Positions 24,785-36,420 of a DNA stretch of 64,000 nucleotides are shown piece by piece. Source of the DNA: JAMHWF01 sp035911095 (lineage in GTDB: Bacteria; Pseudomonadota; Gammaproteobacteria; Burkholderiales; Burkholderiaceae_C). The translations under genes and the position numbers were made by a program. Each line of letters begins with the position of its first letter. The first letter of the stretch is position 1. The stretch lies in NCBI GenBank assembly GCA_035911095.1, contig JAMHWF010000077.1:306415-370414 (forward strand). Reading direction: 5' to 3'. The notes below the pieces were generated by a model. It made no database searches. It worked only from the letters and a program-made list of their open reading frames with translations, and was not told the DNA's origin.

Positions 24785-26872
24785 TCAGAACCTGTAGCGC
24801 CCGCCGACGTACACCGAGCGCGGCTCGCCGGGCGTCAGGATGGCCGCGTCGGCCGCCGCGGCGTTCTGGACGCTGAAGAACGAGACATAGCGCCTGTCGG
24901 CCAGGTTGCGGGCCTCGGCGTACAGCTCCCATTGCTCGCGGGCGACCCCGACCCGCAGGCCCCACAGGGCGTAGCGGTCGACCGTGTAGGTGTTGCTGAA
25001 GTCGGCGTAGCGGCGCCCGATGAGGTCGAACGTCGGCCCGGCGAAGAAGCCGCTGGCGTGGCGGTAGATCAGCTCGCCGCGGGCGGCGTAGGTGGGCGCC
25101 GCCGGCAGCCGGTTGCTGGCGTAGGCCGGGTCGTCCTGGAACCGGAAGCGGTTGAGCGTCAGGTTGAGCGTCGGCTCGAGCCGGTGGCTGCCCGCGCCGT
25201 CGAGCGGCAGGCTCGCGCCCACCAGGGCCTCGACCCCGGCGTGGACGGTGCGGCCGACGTTGGTCGACAGGCTGGTGCCGGGCGCATTGGGGTCGTCGCG
25301 CGACAGGATCTCGTCGCGCAGCCGGGCGTAGTACAGCGCCACGTCCCAGTGCCAGCGGCTGCGGGCCGCCTCGTGGCTGCCGCGGGTGCCGACCTCGACC
25401 ACGGCGCCGTGCATCGCGTCCAGGGTCGCGTCGTTGCCGCGCACGTCGTCGTCCAGCTCGTAGAGCGTCGGGGCCTCGTAGAGGCGGCTCAGGTTGGCGA
25501 AGAGCTGCACGGCAGGCGTCAGCTGGTGGATCAGCCCGACCCGCGGGTTGAGGCTGCGGTAGTCGTCCTCGGGGTGGCGCAGCGCGCCGGTGGCCGCGTC
25601 GACGTTGCGGACCTCGCGTTGGCCCGACACCGCCTGCACGCCGTACACGGCCGTCCAGTCGGGGGCGAACTGCCAGCGGTCCATCAGGAAGAGCTCGAGG
25701 CTGTCGGCGCGGTTGTCGACACGGGTCGAGAGCGAGGTCGCGCCGCCCGGCTCGTAGGCGTAGTTGCCGCCCGAGACGCCGGTGCGCCCGTAGTTGAGGC
25801 CGGCGAGCAGGTCGTGCGCGCCGACGCGGCGCTGGTAGCGCAGGCTGCTGCCGAAGTTGCGCTGCTCGGTGTCGATCAGCAGGCTGAAGAACGGCGGCGC
25901 GTAGACGATCGGGTGGTAGAGCCGCTGCTCCTCGTACGAGAGGCCGGCGGTCAGGCTGCTGTCGGCGTCGATGTCCCAGGTGGTCTTGCTGGCCAGGCGC
26001 CAGGTGCGGACGTTGTACTGGTAGTCGCCGGCAACGGCCGCGGCCTGCGCCTGGCGCGGGTTGGCGCGCCATTCGTCGCGCGTCAGCGCCCCGGGCAACT
26101 GCTGGTCGTTGTCGATCGCGTTCAGATAGACGCGGGTGCGCACCGTCTCGCTGAACTGCCAGCCGGCGTTCGCGTACAGGCCCGAGCGCTTCTGCCGCTG
26201 GTGCGCGCGGAAGCCGTCGCTGTGCTTGGTTTCGGCGGTGATCAGCGCGTCGAAGGCGCCGGCCACCGTGCCCCAGGTCAGCCGGCCCTGCCGCTGGCCG
26301 TGGCTGCCGCCGTTCAGCAGCAGGCCGTTGGGCTCGCCGTCGCGCGCGGTGGGGGTGATGAAGTCGATCGCGCCGCCCAGGGTGCTGGCACCGTAGGTGA
26401 GTGCGTTCGCGCCGCGCGCCACGATCGCGTAGCGGGCCGACAGCGGGTCGACGTCGCGGTTGTGGTTGTTGCCGTCGGCGGCGGTCACCGGCAGGCCGTC
26501 CTGCAGCAGCTTGATGCCGTTGCCGTCGTAGTTGGTGGCGTCGAGGTTGGAGCCGCGGCTGGAGAGGAACGACGAATCGCCGGTCGAACCGCTGGCCGCC
26601 CACACGCCGGGCACGTAGCGCAGCAGGTCCGCGAGGCTGGTGACGTTGCGCTGGCGCAGGCCCTCGCCGTCGACGACGGTCACGCCGCCCGGGGTGGCGG
26701 CCTGCTCGGCGGCCAGTTCGGCCGGCACCCGGTCGGGCGCCTGCCTGCTGGTCACGACGACCGAAGGGAGCTGGGCTTCCTGTGGTGCCTGGGGGTTCTG
26801 CGGGTCCTGCGCTTGCACGGCCGCGCAGGGGACGAGGGCGAGCGCGGCGATCGCGCGCGAAAGTGAAGTCAT
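24785..26872 (-). CDS. TonB-dependent outer-membrane receptor
   Basis: A 695-residue receptor with a signal peptide (LVPCAAVQAQ). A TonB-box-like LPSVVVTS precedes the plug domain: GEGLRQRNVTSLADLLRYVPGV, NYDGNGIKLLQDGLPV, IVARGANALTYGASTLGGAIDFITP. A beta-barrel follows, ending in RSVYVGGRYRF with the terminal Phe expected for Omp assembly. Length fits iron-siderophore receptors. The ATG at 26872 matches the signal peptide; the frame extends upstream as shadow sequence. The neighbouring PepSY gene supports ferric-siderophore transport, but the ligand is unknown. It is 172 bp after the DUF2946-like gene, room for a separate promoter. Confidence 0.93.
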   Translation of the reverse strand: MTSLSRAIAALALVPCAAVQAQDPQNPQAPQEAQLPSVVVTSRQAPDRVPAELAAEQAATPGGVTVVDGEGLRQRNVTSLADLLRYVPGVWAASGSTGDSSFLSSRGSNLDATNYDGNGIKLLQDGLPVTAADGNNHNRDVDPLSARYAIVARGANALTYGASTLGGAIDFITPTARDGEPNGLLLNGGSHGQRQGRLTWGTVAGAFDALITAETKHSDGFRAHQRQKRSGLYANAGWQFSETVRTRVYLNAIDNDQQLPGALTRDEWRANPRQAQAAAVAGDYQYNVRTWRLASKTTWDIDADSSLTAGLSYEEQRLYHPIVYAPPFFSLLIDTEQRNFGSSLRYQRRVGAHDLLAGLNYGRTGVSGGNYAYEPGGATSLSTRVDNRADSLELFLMDRWQFAPDWTAVYGVQAVSGQREVRNVDAATGALRHPEDDYRSLNPRVGLIHQLTPAVQLFANLSRLYEAPTLYELDDDVRGNDATLDAMHGAVVEVGTRGSHEAARSRWHWDVALYYARLRDEILSRDDPNAPGTSLSTNVGRTVHAGVEALVGASLPLDGAGSHRLEPTLNLTLNRFRFQDDPAYASNRLPAAPTYAARGELIYRHASGFFAGPTFDLIGRRYADFSNTYTVDRYALWGLRVGVAREQWELYAEARNLADRRYVSFFSVQNAAAADAAILTPGEPRSVYVGGRYRF

Positions 26873-27044
26873 GGTCTGTTCCGGAAACGGGTCGGGGGCC
26901 CGGGGCAGGCGCAGCCGCCTGCCGCCCCCTGTGGACGCAGCCCACGACGCCGCCGCGACACAGGCGGCGCGCCGCCCCGCGGTGCGCAGCGGCGCGGCGG
27001 CGGGGCAGGGTGGGCGATGGTCGGCGTCGGAAGACGCCGCGGCC

Positions 27045-27443
27045 TCAGGCCAGTGCCGGAGGGGCCTGGGACGGGGGCCTAGGCGCCCGTTCGCGCGAGC
27101 GCGGGGCCGGCCGCTCCGCCGGCGCGCGCTCGTGGCCCGCGGCGCGCAGCACCACGGTGTTGGCGACGGCCGGCACCGGCGGCGCGGCGCCGGAGGCGCA
27201 GAGCGCATCGCAGCCGGCCAGGTGGTCGGCACTCGCGCTGTCCAGCCCGAGCCCCTCGCGGATCTCGTCCGGCAGTGCGGACGCAACGGCCAGCGCGAGA
27301 GACGGCTCGCCGCACCAGCCGAGCAGGTCCGCGCGCTGCGCCGCCATCGCCGAGGCATGGACCGCCGGCAGGCAGAGCTGCGCCAGCCAGGCCAGCAGGG
27401 CCAGCCGGAAGGCGAAGCGCAGCCGCGCGGGGAGGGTTCGCAT
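27045..27443 (-). CDS. Small exported protein, DUF2946-like
   Basis: A 132-residue protein with a signal peptide (LALLAWLAQLCLPAVHASA). Few Cys residues: GWCGEP, then ADHLAGCDALCA, a spacing like the Cys/His-containing DUF2946 family that often sits beside copper or iron uptake genes. The C-terminal 40 residues are Pro/Arg/Ala-rich and probably disordered. It starts five bases after the DUF4397 gene and lies 172 bp before the TonB receptor. Family assignment is tentative. Confidence 0.6.
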   Translation of the reverse strand: MRTLPARLRFAFRLALLAWLAQLCLPAVHASAMAAQRADLLGWCGEPSLALAVASALPDEIREGLGLDSASADHLAGCDALCASGAAPPVPAVANTVVLRAAGHERAPAERPAPRSRERAPRPPSQAPPALA

Positions 27444-27448
27444 GCCGC

Positions 27449-28771
27449 TCAGCGGTCGCGTCGCAGCCGGTCGGCAGGCGTCGCCGCGCCGTCGAGCAGG
27501 AAGAAGGTGTAGACCGCGCCGTCGAGGATCGCGATCGGGTTGGCGGCGGTGCTGAAGAGCGGGTCGGCGCTGTCGCCGAACGCCTCGAGCACCGCGTCGT
27601 CGTTGGCCGTCACCTGCACCGGCGCCCCGGTGGCGCCGGGCGCGACGTCGCTGGCCACCGTCACCGAATCGAGCGTCAGGCTGAGCGAGGCCTGCGAGAC
27701 GAGGCCGTTCACCAGGCGCAGCTTGGCTTTGCCGTCGGTCGTCGGCAGGCGGTTGTCGTCCACCAGTAGCGAGACCTGCGGGCTGGCGGCGCTGCCGTAG
27801 ACCAGCAGGGTGTAGTCGGTGCCCGCCGCGAAGGTCTGCGCCGGCACGCTGACCGCGACGCCCCCGACGGTGACCGCCGGCGTGGCGGCGCCGGCCGCGA
27901 CCGACAGATAGGTGCCGATGCCCGGCGAGCCGAGGCTCGCCACCAGCGTCGTGCCGCCGACCGCGAGGCCGACGCGGCCGGCGCCGCCGACGCTGGCCAC
28001 CAGCCGCAGGCGCGCGTTCGTGTTCTGGTAGGCGGTGACGGCGCCGCGCTGCACCAGCTTCAGCGCATGCACCAGCACGCCGCTGTCGCCCGGGTGGAGC
28101 ACCAGGGTCACGCGCTCGCGGTCGCCGACGGGGAAGTCCGCCACGTCGAGGCGGACGTCGGTCGGGTCGTCGGCCGCGGTGACGCGCAGCCGGTAGCTGC
28201 GCGCGCCGAGCTGGCTCCAGGCGCTGGGCTCGGCCTCGGTGTCGCCTTCGCCGGGCGCGGCCTGCGCCACCGGGGAGCTGTCTTCGAGGTTGACGTTGGT
28301 GTCGGTCAGGAACACGTCCAGCGTGTCCGCGTCCGGCGCGGCATTGAACACGCGCAGCCGGGCGCTGCCGCCGTCGGGCTCGTCGGCATCGTCGGTCAGC
28401 ATCGTCAGCTTGACGGCGCCGCCGCGGCCCCAGGCGAGCGCGGTGTAGCCGGTGTCGTCGTCGAGCGAGGCGTTCACGCTGGCCAGCGAGACGCTCTGCC
28501 CGCTGACCGTCACCTTGAAGGTCGCCGAGCCGTCGTCGACCGTCGAGTAGCCGGTGCCGGTGTTGCGCGTCGCGCCGGAGGAGACCCGCTCGTCGCCGCG
28601 GTAGAGGTCGGCGCTGGCGATCCCGGAGGTCGCGTTGACGAGGCGGACCTGGGTCTGCTCGAACTCGTCGTCGTCACCGCCGCCGCAGCCGACCAGCGTC
28701 GTCCCGACCAGGCCCGGCCCGGCGATGCCGGACGCGAGCAGCAGCAGGATCGATCGACGCTTGGGATGCAT
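27449..28771 (-). CDS. DUF4397-domain lipoprotein
   Basis: A 440-residue protein with a lipoprotein signal (LVGCGGGDDD). It is made of repeated Ig-like strands typical of DUF4397: TQVRLVNATSGIASADLYRGDE, ARLRVFNAAPDADTLDVFLTD, ARLRLVASVGGAGRVGLAVGG and AKLRLVNGLVSQASLSLTLD. At least four such units occur at ~110-residue spacing. Role: cell-surface or periplasmic binding protein, substrate unknown. First gene of the operon running to the TonB receptor and PepSY protein. Confidence 0.85.
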   Translation of the reverse strand: MHPKRRSILLLLASGIAGPGLVGTTLVGCGGGDDDEFEQTQVRLVNATSGIASADLYRGDERVSSGATRNTGTGYSTVDDGSATFKVTVSGQSVSLASVNASLDDDTGYTALAWGRGGAVKLTMLTDDADEPDGGSARLRVFNAAPDADTLDVFLTDTNVNLEDSSPVAQAAPGEGDTEAEPSAWSQLGARSYRLRVTAADDPTDVRLDVADFPVGDRERVTLVLHPGDSGVLVHALKLVQRGAVTAYQNTNARLRLVASVGGAGRVGLAVGGTTLVASLGSPGIGTYLSVAAGAATPAVTVGGVAVSVPAQTFAAGTDYTLLVYGSAASPQVSLLVDDNRLPTTDGKAKLRLVNGLVSQASLSLTLDSVTVASDVAPGATGAPVQVTANDDAVLEAFGDSADPLFSTAANPIAILDGAVYTFFLLDGAATPADRLRRDR

Positions 28772-28853
28772 GGCGGTCTCCGTGAGGCCCGCAAGCCTAA
28801 CCGCTCGCGCGGGCGCGGCCTGCGAACGCCCCGTGCGGCGATCCGAGGGAGGC

Positions 28854-29774
28854 CTACATCCCCTTGAAGCGATGCGCGTAGCTGCGGCTGACCTCGAGCT
28901 TCTCGTCGTGGCCGTGCAGCGCGACCAGCTGGCGGCCGCGGAAGTCGCGGCTGACGCCGGCGATCGCGCGCGCGTTGACCAGGGTCGAGCGGTGGATCTG
29001 CCAGAACTGCTGCGGGTCGAGCTCGTCGATCAGTTCCTTGATCGGCTTGCGGATCAGCGCCTCGAGGCGGGCCGTCTGCACCCGGGTGTACTTCTCGTCG
29101 CTGATGAAGAACAGCACGTCCTCGACTGGGATCATCTGGATCTGCGCCCCGACGCTGGCGGGGATCCAGCGCAGCGGCGGGCGCGCCTCCGGCGCCGGCT
29201 GCCGGGCGGGCGGAAGCTGCGCGGCCAGCTTCTCCAGCAGCTGCTGCAGCGCCAGCGCGGGCGCTGCGCCCTCGGGTACTGCCGCCGCGCCCGGGGCATC
29301 CGCGGCACCCGCGGCACTCGCCGCCCGGCGCGCGGCCAGGCGCTGGCGGATGCGCGAGACGGTCAGCCGCAGGCGCTCGCGCTCGGCCGGCTTGAGCAGG
29401 TAGTCGACCACGCCCTGCTCGAAGGCCTCGATCGCGTACTGGTCGTAGGCGGTGATGAAGACGATCTCGCAGGGCGCGCCGCCATCGCGCTGCGCAAGGC
29501 GTCGCGCTGCCTCGACACCGTTCAGCTCCGGCATGCGGATGTCGAGGAAGACCAGCTCCGGGCGCAGCGCCTCGACCTGCTCGAGCGCCTCCTCGCCGTT
29601 CTTCGCCTCGGCGACGATCTCGAGCTCGGGCCAGACCTCGGCCAGGCGCGCGCGCAGCTGCTCGCGCATCAGCCGCTCGTCGTCGGCGATCACGGCGCGC
29701 ACGCGCGGCGCGGCATCGGGGCCGGGCGGTGGTGCAGGCGGCTGCGAGGGCGGCGGCGGGGCGGGCGGGTTCAT
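28854..29774 (-). CDS. LytTR-family response regulator
   Basis: A 306-residue regulator. A Pro/Ala-rich lead of ~25 residues precedes the receiver domain: RAVIADDERLMREQL (acidic pocket), FLDIRMPELNG (phospho-acceptor Asp), FITAYDQYAIEAFE (Thr) and YLLKPAE (Lys). An Ala/Pro linker follows, then a LytTR DNA-binding domain with VLFFISDEKYTRV, FWQIHRSTLVNARAI and LEVSRSYAHRFK. It starts within the kinase stop (ATGA, four-base overlap), so both are made together. Targets unknown; the adjacent DUF1501 operon and the iron-uptake operon are candidates by position only. Confidence 0.93.
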   Translation of the reverse strand: MNPPAPPPPSQPPAPPPGPDAAPRVRAVIADDERLMREQLRARLAEVWPELEIVAEAKNGEEALEQVEALRPELVFLDIRMPELNGVEAARRLAQRDGGAPCEIVFITAYDQYAIEAFEQGVVDYLLKPAERERLRLTVSRIRQRLAARRAASAAGAADAPGAAAVPEGAAPALALQQLLEKLAAQLPPARQPAPEARPPLRWIPASVGAQIQMIPVEDVLFFISDEKYTRVQTARLEALIRKPIKELIDELDPQQFWQIHRSTLVNARAIAGVSRDFRGRQLVALHGHDEKLEVSRSYAHRFKGM

Positions 29775-31006
29775 CGGCGCGTACGGTACGGCAGTGTGAT
29801 CGTCGCGCGCGTGCCGCCGCCGGGGTTCTCGGCGAGGGTCAGCGAGGCCGCGTCGCCGTACAGCAGCTGCAGCCGCTCGCGGATGTTCGCCAGCCCGACG
29901 CCGGTGCCCGCGGTGCGGGCGCGCCCGAAGCCGAGGCCGCTGTCCTCGACGCTGAGCACCAGGTCGCCGTGCACGACCTCGGCGCGCACCCGCAGGCGTC
30001 CGCCCTCGGCCTTCGGCTCCAGACCGTGCTTGATCGCGTTCTCGACCAGGCCCTGCAGCATCATCGGCGGGCACTCGGCCGAGTGCAGGCCTTCCGGCAC
30101 CTGGACCTCGGCCTGCAGCCGCTCTTCCATGCGCATCTTCAGCAGCTCGAGGTAGGGGCGCACCAGCTCCAGCTCGCGCCCGAGGTCGCCGAGGCCGCGC
30201 GCGTGGGCCTCGCGCATCGTCGGCATCGCCGCGCGCAGCAGCGCGATCAGGTGCTTCTGCATCGCCGAGGCGCGCACCGGATCGGTCTCGATCAGGTGGT
30301 CGATCGAGGCCAGCGTGTTGAACAGGAAGTGCGGCTCGACCTGCGCCTGCATCGCCGCCATGCGCGCCTCGACGACCTGGCGTTTGAGCGATTCGTCCTC
30401 CGCCGTCTCGACCGCCTGCGCGGCCTTCACCTCGGCCTGCAGGCGCTGCTTGTAGGTGATCTTGACGATCGCCGAGGTGAGGATCAGCAAGAAGGCGAGG
30501 TCGTCGAGGAAGTCGCCGAGATGGACGCGCACGACGCGCGTGCGGGGCAGCTTCTCGCGTTCGTCGAGCGCCTCCTGCTTCGCGACGCGCCCTTCCTCGA
30601 CCGCGGCCTCGATCGCCTGGCGTGCCTCGTCCAGCGCCTCGCGCACGCCGTCGCCGAGCGCCTTCGGGTCGGCGCCGCCCTCTTCGCGCGGTGGTGTCGG
30701 TGCGCGCCCGGGCGGCTCGGGTGGTACCGGGGGGACGGGCGGCGACGGCGCCTCCGGCGGCGCGATCGTGCGCACCGTCTCGCTCAGCGTCCAGGTGAAC
30801 GGCGGGATGCCCTGCAGGACCTGGGCGAGCACCAGCAGCAGCACCGACATCAGCGCGAAGCGCGTCCAGCTGATGCCGACCAGCCAGCCGGCATAGGCGT
30901 GAAACGCCGGGACCAGCCCGGCGCCGAAGCGCCGCCGGGCCTGCGCAGGTCGCGCGGCCGGCGGCTGCGGCGCGGAGGGCGACGGTGGCGTGCTCTGGGG
31001 CGGCAT
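29771..31006 (-). CDS. LytS-type sensor histidine kinase
   Basis: A 411-residue membrane kinase. Two hydrophobic segments (RFALMSVLLLVLAQVL near residue 50 and DDLAFLLILTSAIVKI near 170) flank a ~100-residue Pro-rich and acidic extracytoplasmic loop. The kinase part has the His_kinase (LytS) phosphorylation motif QVEPHFLFNTLASIDHLI, N-box ENAIKHGL, G1 DSGLGF and a GTGVGLANIRERL G2 box. The ATG at 31006 is preferred over an upstream GTG-type extension. It overlaps its response regulator by four bases. Confidence 0.92.
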   Translation of the reverse strand: MPPQSTPPSPSAPQPPAARPAQARRRFGAGLVPAFHAYAGWLVGISWTRFALMSVLLLVLAQVLQGIPPFTWTLSETVRTIAPPEAPSPPVPPVPPEPPGRAPTPPREEGGADPKALGDGVREALDEARQAIEAAVEEGRVAKQEALDEREKLPRTRVVRVHLGDFLDDLAFLLILTSAIVKITYKQRLQAEVKAAQAVETAEDESLKRQVVEARMAAMQAQVEPHFLFNTLASIDHLIETDPVRASAMQKHLIALLRAAMPTMREAHARGLGDLGRELELVRPYLELLKMRMEERLQAEVQVPEGLHSAECPPMMLQGLVENAIKHGLEPKAEGGRLRVRAEVVHGDLVLSVEDSGLGFGRARTAGTGVGLANIRERLQLLYGDAASLTLAENPGGGTRATITLPYRTRR

Positions 31007-31171
31007 GGCGGGCACTCTACGGCGCGGCCTGCGCCGCCGCGGGCGCGATGCGACGAAGCGCCCGCTCGCGCGCATGGACGGCCGCAGGCCTCGACGGCCG
31101 GTGCCGCCAGCCGCGGCGCCCGCCAGGCGCGGTCGACCGGCCGTCGCGCCGGCCGGAGGCCGGGTGCGACG

Positions 31172-32611
31172 TCAGACGAAGCCGAGCGTGCGCTGGGCGC
31201 CGAAGTTGGCGAGGTTGGGCAGCACCGCGTTCAATTGCCCGTCGCCGGCACCGAACCAGCGCAGCAGCGTGGCCGCGTACTGGTCGACCGAGGTCGAGGG
31301 GATCCAGCGCCCCTGGCGCTCCCAGGCCTGCTCGCCGACGTCGTCCGGCCCTCCGGGCACCAGCTCGGGCGCGCGGCCGTAGGTCCGCCGGCCCTGCACC
31401 GCACCGCCGACCACCAGGTGATGGTTGCCCCAGGCATGGTCGGTGCCGTTGCTGTTGTTGGGCACGAAGGTGCGGCCGAAGTCGCTCTGCGTGAAGCTGG
31501 TGACCGCGCCGCCCATGCCGATGTTCTGCATCGCGGCGTAGAAGGCGCCGAGCGCGTCGGCGAGCTGCTGGAGCAGCGTCGCGTGGTTGCCGGCGCCCGC
31601 CGTGCCCGAGAACTGGTTGCTGTGGGTGTCGAAGCCGCCGAGCTGGGCGAAGAAGATCTGACGCCCGCTCCCGACGAGCGCATGGGCCTCCACCAGCTTG
31701 GCGATCTGGAACATCTGCTTGCCCAGGCTCGAGGCGATCGCGCCGCTGCTGGTCAGCGGCCCGAAGGCGTCGCGGATGCCGGCCGAGACGCCGCTGTCGC
31801 CCGGCTGGCGCTTGACCACCGCGCTGAGCCGCGCGGAGACCTCGAAGGCCTCCTGCTGCTGCTTGACGAAAGCCGCGGCCAGCGGGTTGGCCTGGCCCTG
31901 CTGGTACATCCAGCGCAGCACCTCGGCTCGCTTGGCCGGCGGGGCCCAGGTCTGGCGCCAGGCATCGGGCGCCAGCTCGTGGGCGCCGAAGTTCTGGCCC
32001 GGGCCGGGCAGCACGAGCGGCGCGCCGATCTCGGCCAGGCCGAAGCGGCCGTTGCCGCCGACCGAGATCACCGGGTTCGACGGCGACAGCAGCTGCGCCG
32101 CGCGGCCGCCCCAGCCGGTGCGGGTGAAGGCGTCGTTGCCGCAGGTCTCCCAGAGGATCTGCTGGTCGGAGTGCGAGAACAGGTTGTCCGGGATCAGCGT
32201 GCTCGTCGGCGAGGCCGCGCGGTACTGCGCCTTGGTCAGCGGCGCGTGCAGCGGCCCGACGTTGAACACGGGCGCCAGGCCGCCCGCGTTCCAGGCCGGC
32301 ATCAGCGCCGACATCGCCGGGTGCAGGCCCCAGCCGGTGCTGCCGAGCGCCAGCAGCGAGGCCGCCGGCAGCGCCAGCGTGCGGCGCACGGCGCTGTACT
32401 GCGCGTAGCGGCCGCTCTCGGTGGGCACGAGCATGTTGTTGCCGTCGTTGCCGCCGTACAGGAAGACGCAGACCAGCGCCTTGTAGTCGGCCGCATGGGC
32501 GGGCCGCGCGGCCAGCAGGGTCTGCGCCAGCGCGCCGGCGCCGACGACGCCGTGGGCGCTGCGGCGCAGCCACTCGCGCCGGTCGAGCAAAGGGGAGTCG
32601 TGAGTGGTCAT
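31172..32611 (-). CDS. DUF1501 secreted protein, copy 2
   Basis: A 479-residue paralogue of the protein at 19893-21329. It has a Tat-like start (RREWLRRSAHGVVGAG, cleavage near AHAAD), then YKALVCVFLYGGNDGNNM, GPLHAPLTKAQY, FAQLGGFDTHSNQF, SDFGRTFVPNNSNGTDHAWGNHHLVVGG and WIPSTSVDQYAATLLRWFG. Same activity expected, unknown. It starts eight bases after the second DUF1800 gene. Sequence differs from copy 1 throughout, so the duplication is old or the pairs were acquired separately. Confidence 0.92.
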   Translation of the reverse strand: MTTHDSPLLDRREWLRRSAHGVVGAGALAQTLLAARPAHAADYKALVCVFLYGGNDGNNMLVPTESGRYAQYSAVRRTLALPAASLLALGSTGWGLHPAMSALMPAWNAGGLAPVFNVGPLHAPLTKAQYRAASPTSTLIPDNLFSHSDQQILWETCGNDAFTRTGWGGRAAQLLSPSNPVISVGGNGRFGLAEIGAPLVLPGPGQNFGAHELAPDAWRQTWAPPAKRAEVLRWMYQQGQANPLAAAFVKQQQEAFEVSARLSAVVKRQPGDSGVSAGIRDAFGPLTSSGAIASSLGKQMFQIAKLVEAHALVGSGRQIFFAQLGGFDTHSNQFSGTAGAGNHATLLQQLADALGAFYAAMQNIGMGGAVTSFTQSDFGRTFVPNNSNGTDHAWGNHHLVVGGAVQGRRTYGRAPELVPGGPDDVGEQAWERQGRWIPSTSVDQYAATLLRWFGAGDGQLNAVLPNLANFGAQRTLGFV

Positions 32612-32619
32612 GGCGGGCC

Positions 32620-34812
<2,193 letters not shown>

Positions 34813-35069
34813 GTCGCCGCATTTCGGAGGACCGTCGTCGCGATGTAGCGACGTTTCAAATGGGGTCGCCTGTTACGGCACGACACGGCGGCGGCAGCCG
34901 GCCGGCGTGAACCACGTCACGGCAGTTTTCGAGCGCGGCATGTAGAGGCGACCGGCGCTCGCACGAGAAGAGGGCGTTGCGCCTCCCATTTCCTGCGGAA
35001 TCGCCCCGCGGACCGTCCCTGCAGATGCGCCGGCGGCGCCGGCGTTTGCGCCGTCGGTGCGGCGGGCGT

Positions 35070-35720
35070 TCAAGGGTCGCGCAGCCCTTCCACCTGCACC
35101 CGCAGGCGCACCTGGTCGGAGACGAAGGGCAGGCCGAAGGTGGCGCCGATCGAGCTGCGGTCGAGCTCGCCCTCGAAGTCACCGCCGCAGACCTCGCGCG
35201 CCCGCTCGGCGTCGTGCCGGCAGGCGAAGCCGAGCGCCTTCAGGCGCAGCCCCTGCGAGACGCCGCGCAGCGTCAGCTCGCCGTTCACCTCTTCGAGCGC
35301 GCCGCCGGCGCCGAAGCGGAACTGGCGTGCGACATACCAGGCGGTCGGGTAGTTCGCGGTGTCGAGCAGGTCGGGCTCGCGCAGGCGTGCGTCGAAGAGG
35401 CGAAAGCCGGTGCTGACGCTCGCCACGTCGATCGTGAGGCCGAGCTCGCCGCGCCCGGCGGCGGCGTCTAGCGTGACGCTGCCCTCGATCGGCCCGACGC
35501 GGCCGCGCATCGTCGAGGTGCCGAAGTGCAGGACCTCGAAGTGCACGAAGCTGAACTGCGGGTCGAGCCGGTACACCACCGGCTCGGCATGCACCGGCGC
35601 GGCCGCGCCGGTGCCGGCGCCCAGGCCGATGCAGAAGCCGGCGGCGGCAAGGGCACGCCGGCCGGCGGCGCCGGCCCGCCACGGCGCCTGCGCGCCGCCC
35701 GCCGCCGGGGCCGCCTTCAT
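35070..35720 (-). CDS. YceI family periplasmic protein 1
   Basis: A 216-residue protein with an Ala/Arg-rich export signal (ending VHAEP) and a YceI lipocalin-like domain: YRLDPQFSFVHFEVLHFGTSTMRGRVGPIEGSVTLD, VSTGFRLFDARLREPDLLD, CRHDAERAREVCGGDFEGEL. YceI proteins bind isoprenoid lipids in the periplasm. It is the last of three consecutive yceI genes behind cytochrome b561 and starts four bases after the preceding yceI stop. CGGDFE is shared with paralogue 2, so these two are the closer pair. Confidence 0.9.
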   Translation of the reverse strand: MKAAPAAGGAQAPWRAGAAGRRALAAAGFCIGLGAGTGAAAPVHAEPVVYRLDPQFSFVHFEVLHFGTSTMRGRVGPIEGSVTLDAAAGRGELGLTIDVASVSTGFRLFDARLREPDLLDTANYPTAWYVARQFRFGAGGALEEVNGELTLRGVSQGLRLKALGFACRHDAERAREVCGGDFEGELDRSSIGATFGLPFVSDQVRLRVQVEGLRDP

Positions 35721-35724
35721 CCCG

Positions 35725-36303
35725 TCACTGCTTGACGGCTTCGATCTGGATCAGCATCCGGATGTCGTCCGGGATGCCCGGCAGGCCGTAGCTGCTGCCG
35801 TACTGGCTGCGCACCACGGTCGCCTCGAAGTCGCCGCCGCAGACCTCGCGCTTGAGCATCGGGTTCTGGTAGCAGTTGAAGCGGTCGGCCTTCAGCGTCA
35901 GCGGCAGGGTCTTGCCGCGGAAGGTCAGCTGGCCGCTGACCTCGGTGACCTTGTTGTCCGCATCGAAGGTGAACTTGTCGCCGACGAAGGTGGCGGTCGG
36001 GTGGGCGGAGGCGTCGAAGAAGTCGTCCTTCTTCAGGTGGCCGTCGAGCGGGCCGACGCCGGTGCTGACCGAGGTCAGGTCGATCTTGATCTCGGCCTTG
36101 CCCGACTTGTCGGCGCGGTTCAGCTGGACCGAGCCTTCCTTCTTGTCGAAGCGGCCGCGGATCGTCGAGGTGCCGAAGTGCGAGGCCTCGAAGTAGACGA
36201 AGGTGTGCGAGGGGTCGATCGAGTAGGTGGCGGTGTCGGCCTGGGCGAGGCCGGCGAGCGAGGCGAGGGCGAGCGCGGCGGCGGCAACGACGGTTTTCTT
36301 CAT
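35725..36303 (-). CDS. YceI family periplasmic protein 2
   Basis: A 192-residue YceI protein with a standard signal peptide (VVAAAALALASLAGLAQA). The lipocalin-like domain contains TYSIDPSHTFVYFEASHFGTSTIRGRFDKKEGSV, VSTGVGPLDGHLKKDDFFDA, GQLTFRGKTLPLTL and REVCGGDFEATVVRSQYG. It probably carries an isoprenoid or quinone-like ligand. The gene has GGAGT-type spacing before its ATG. A 117-bp gap with a 7-bp hairpin (36337-36355) separates it from the third yceI. Confidence 0.92.
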   Translation of the reverse strand: MKKTVVAAAALALASLAGLAQADTATYSIDPSHTFVYFEASHFGTSTIRGRFDKKEGSVQLNRADKSGKAEIKIDLTSVSTGVGPLDGHLKKDDFFDASAHPTATFVGDKFTFDADNKVTEVSGQLTFRGKTLPLTLKADRFNCYQNPMLKREVCGGDFEATVVRSQYGSSYGLPGIPDDIRMLIQIEAVKQ

Positions 36304-36420
36304 GCGGAAGGACTCCTTGGTGACAACACAGGAAAGGCCGGCGTCCGCCGCCGGCGCGGGAAGGTGGCCCGGAGCGGGCCGAGGGGGAGACGCGGAACGG
36401 AAAGGGGCGAGCCGCGGCGC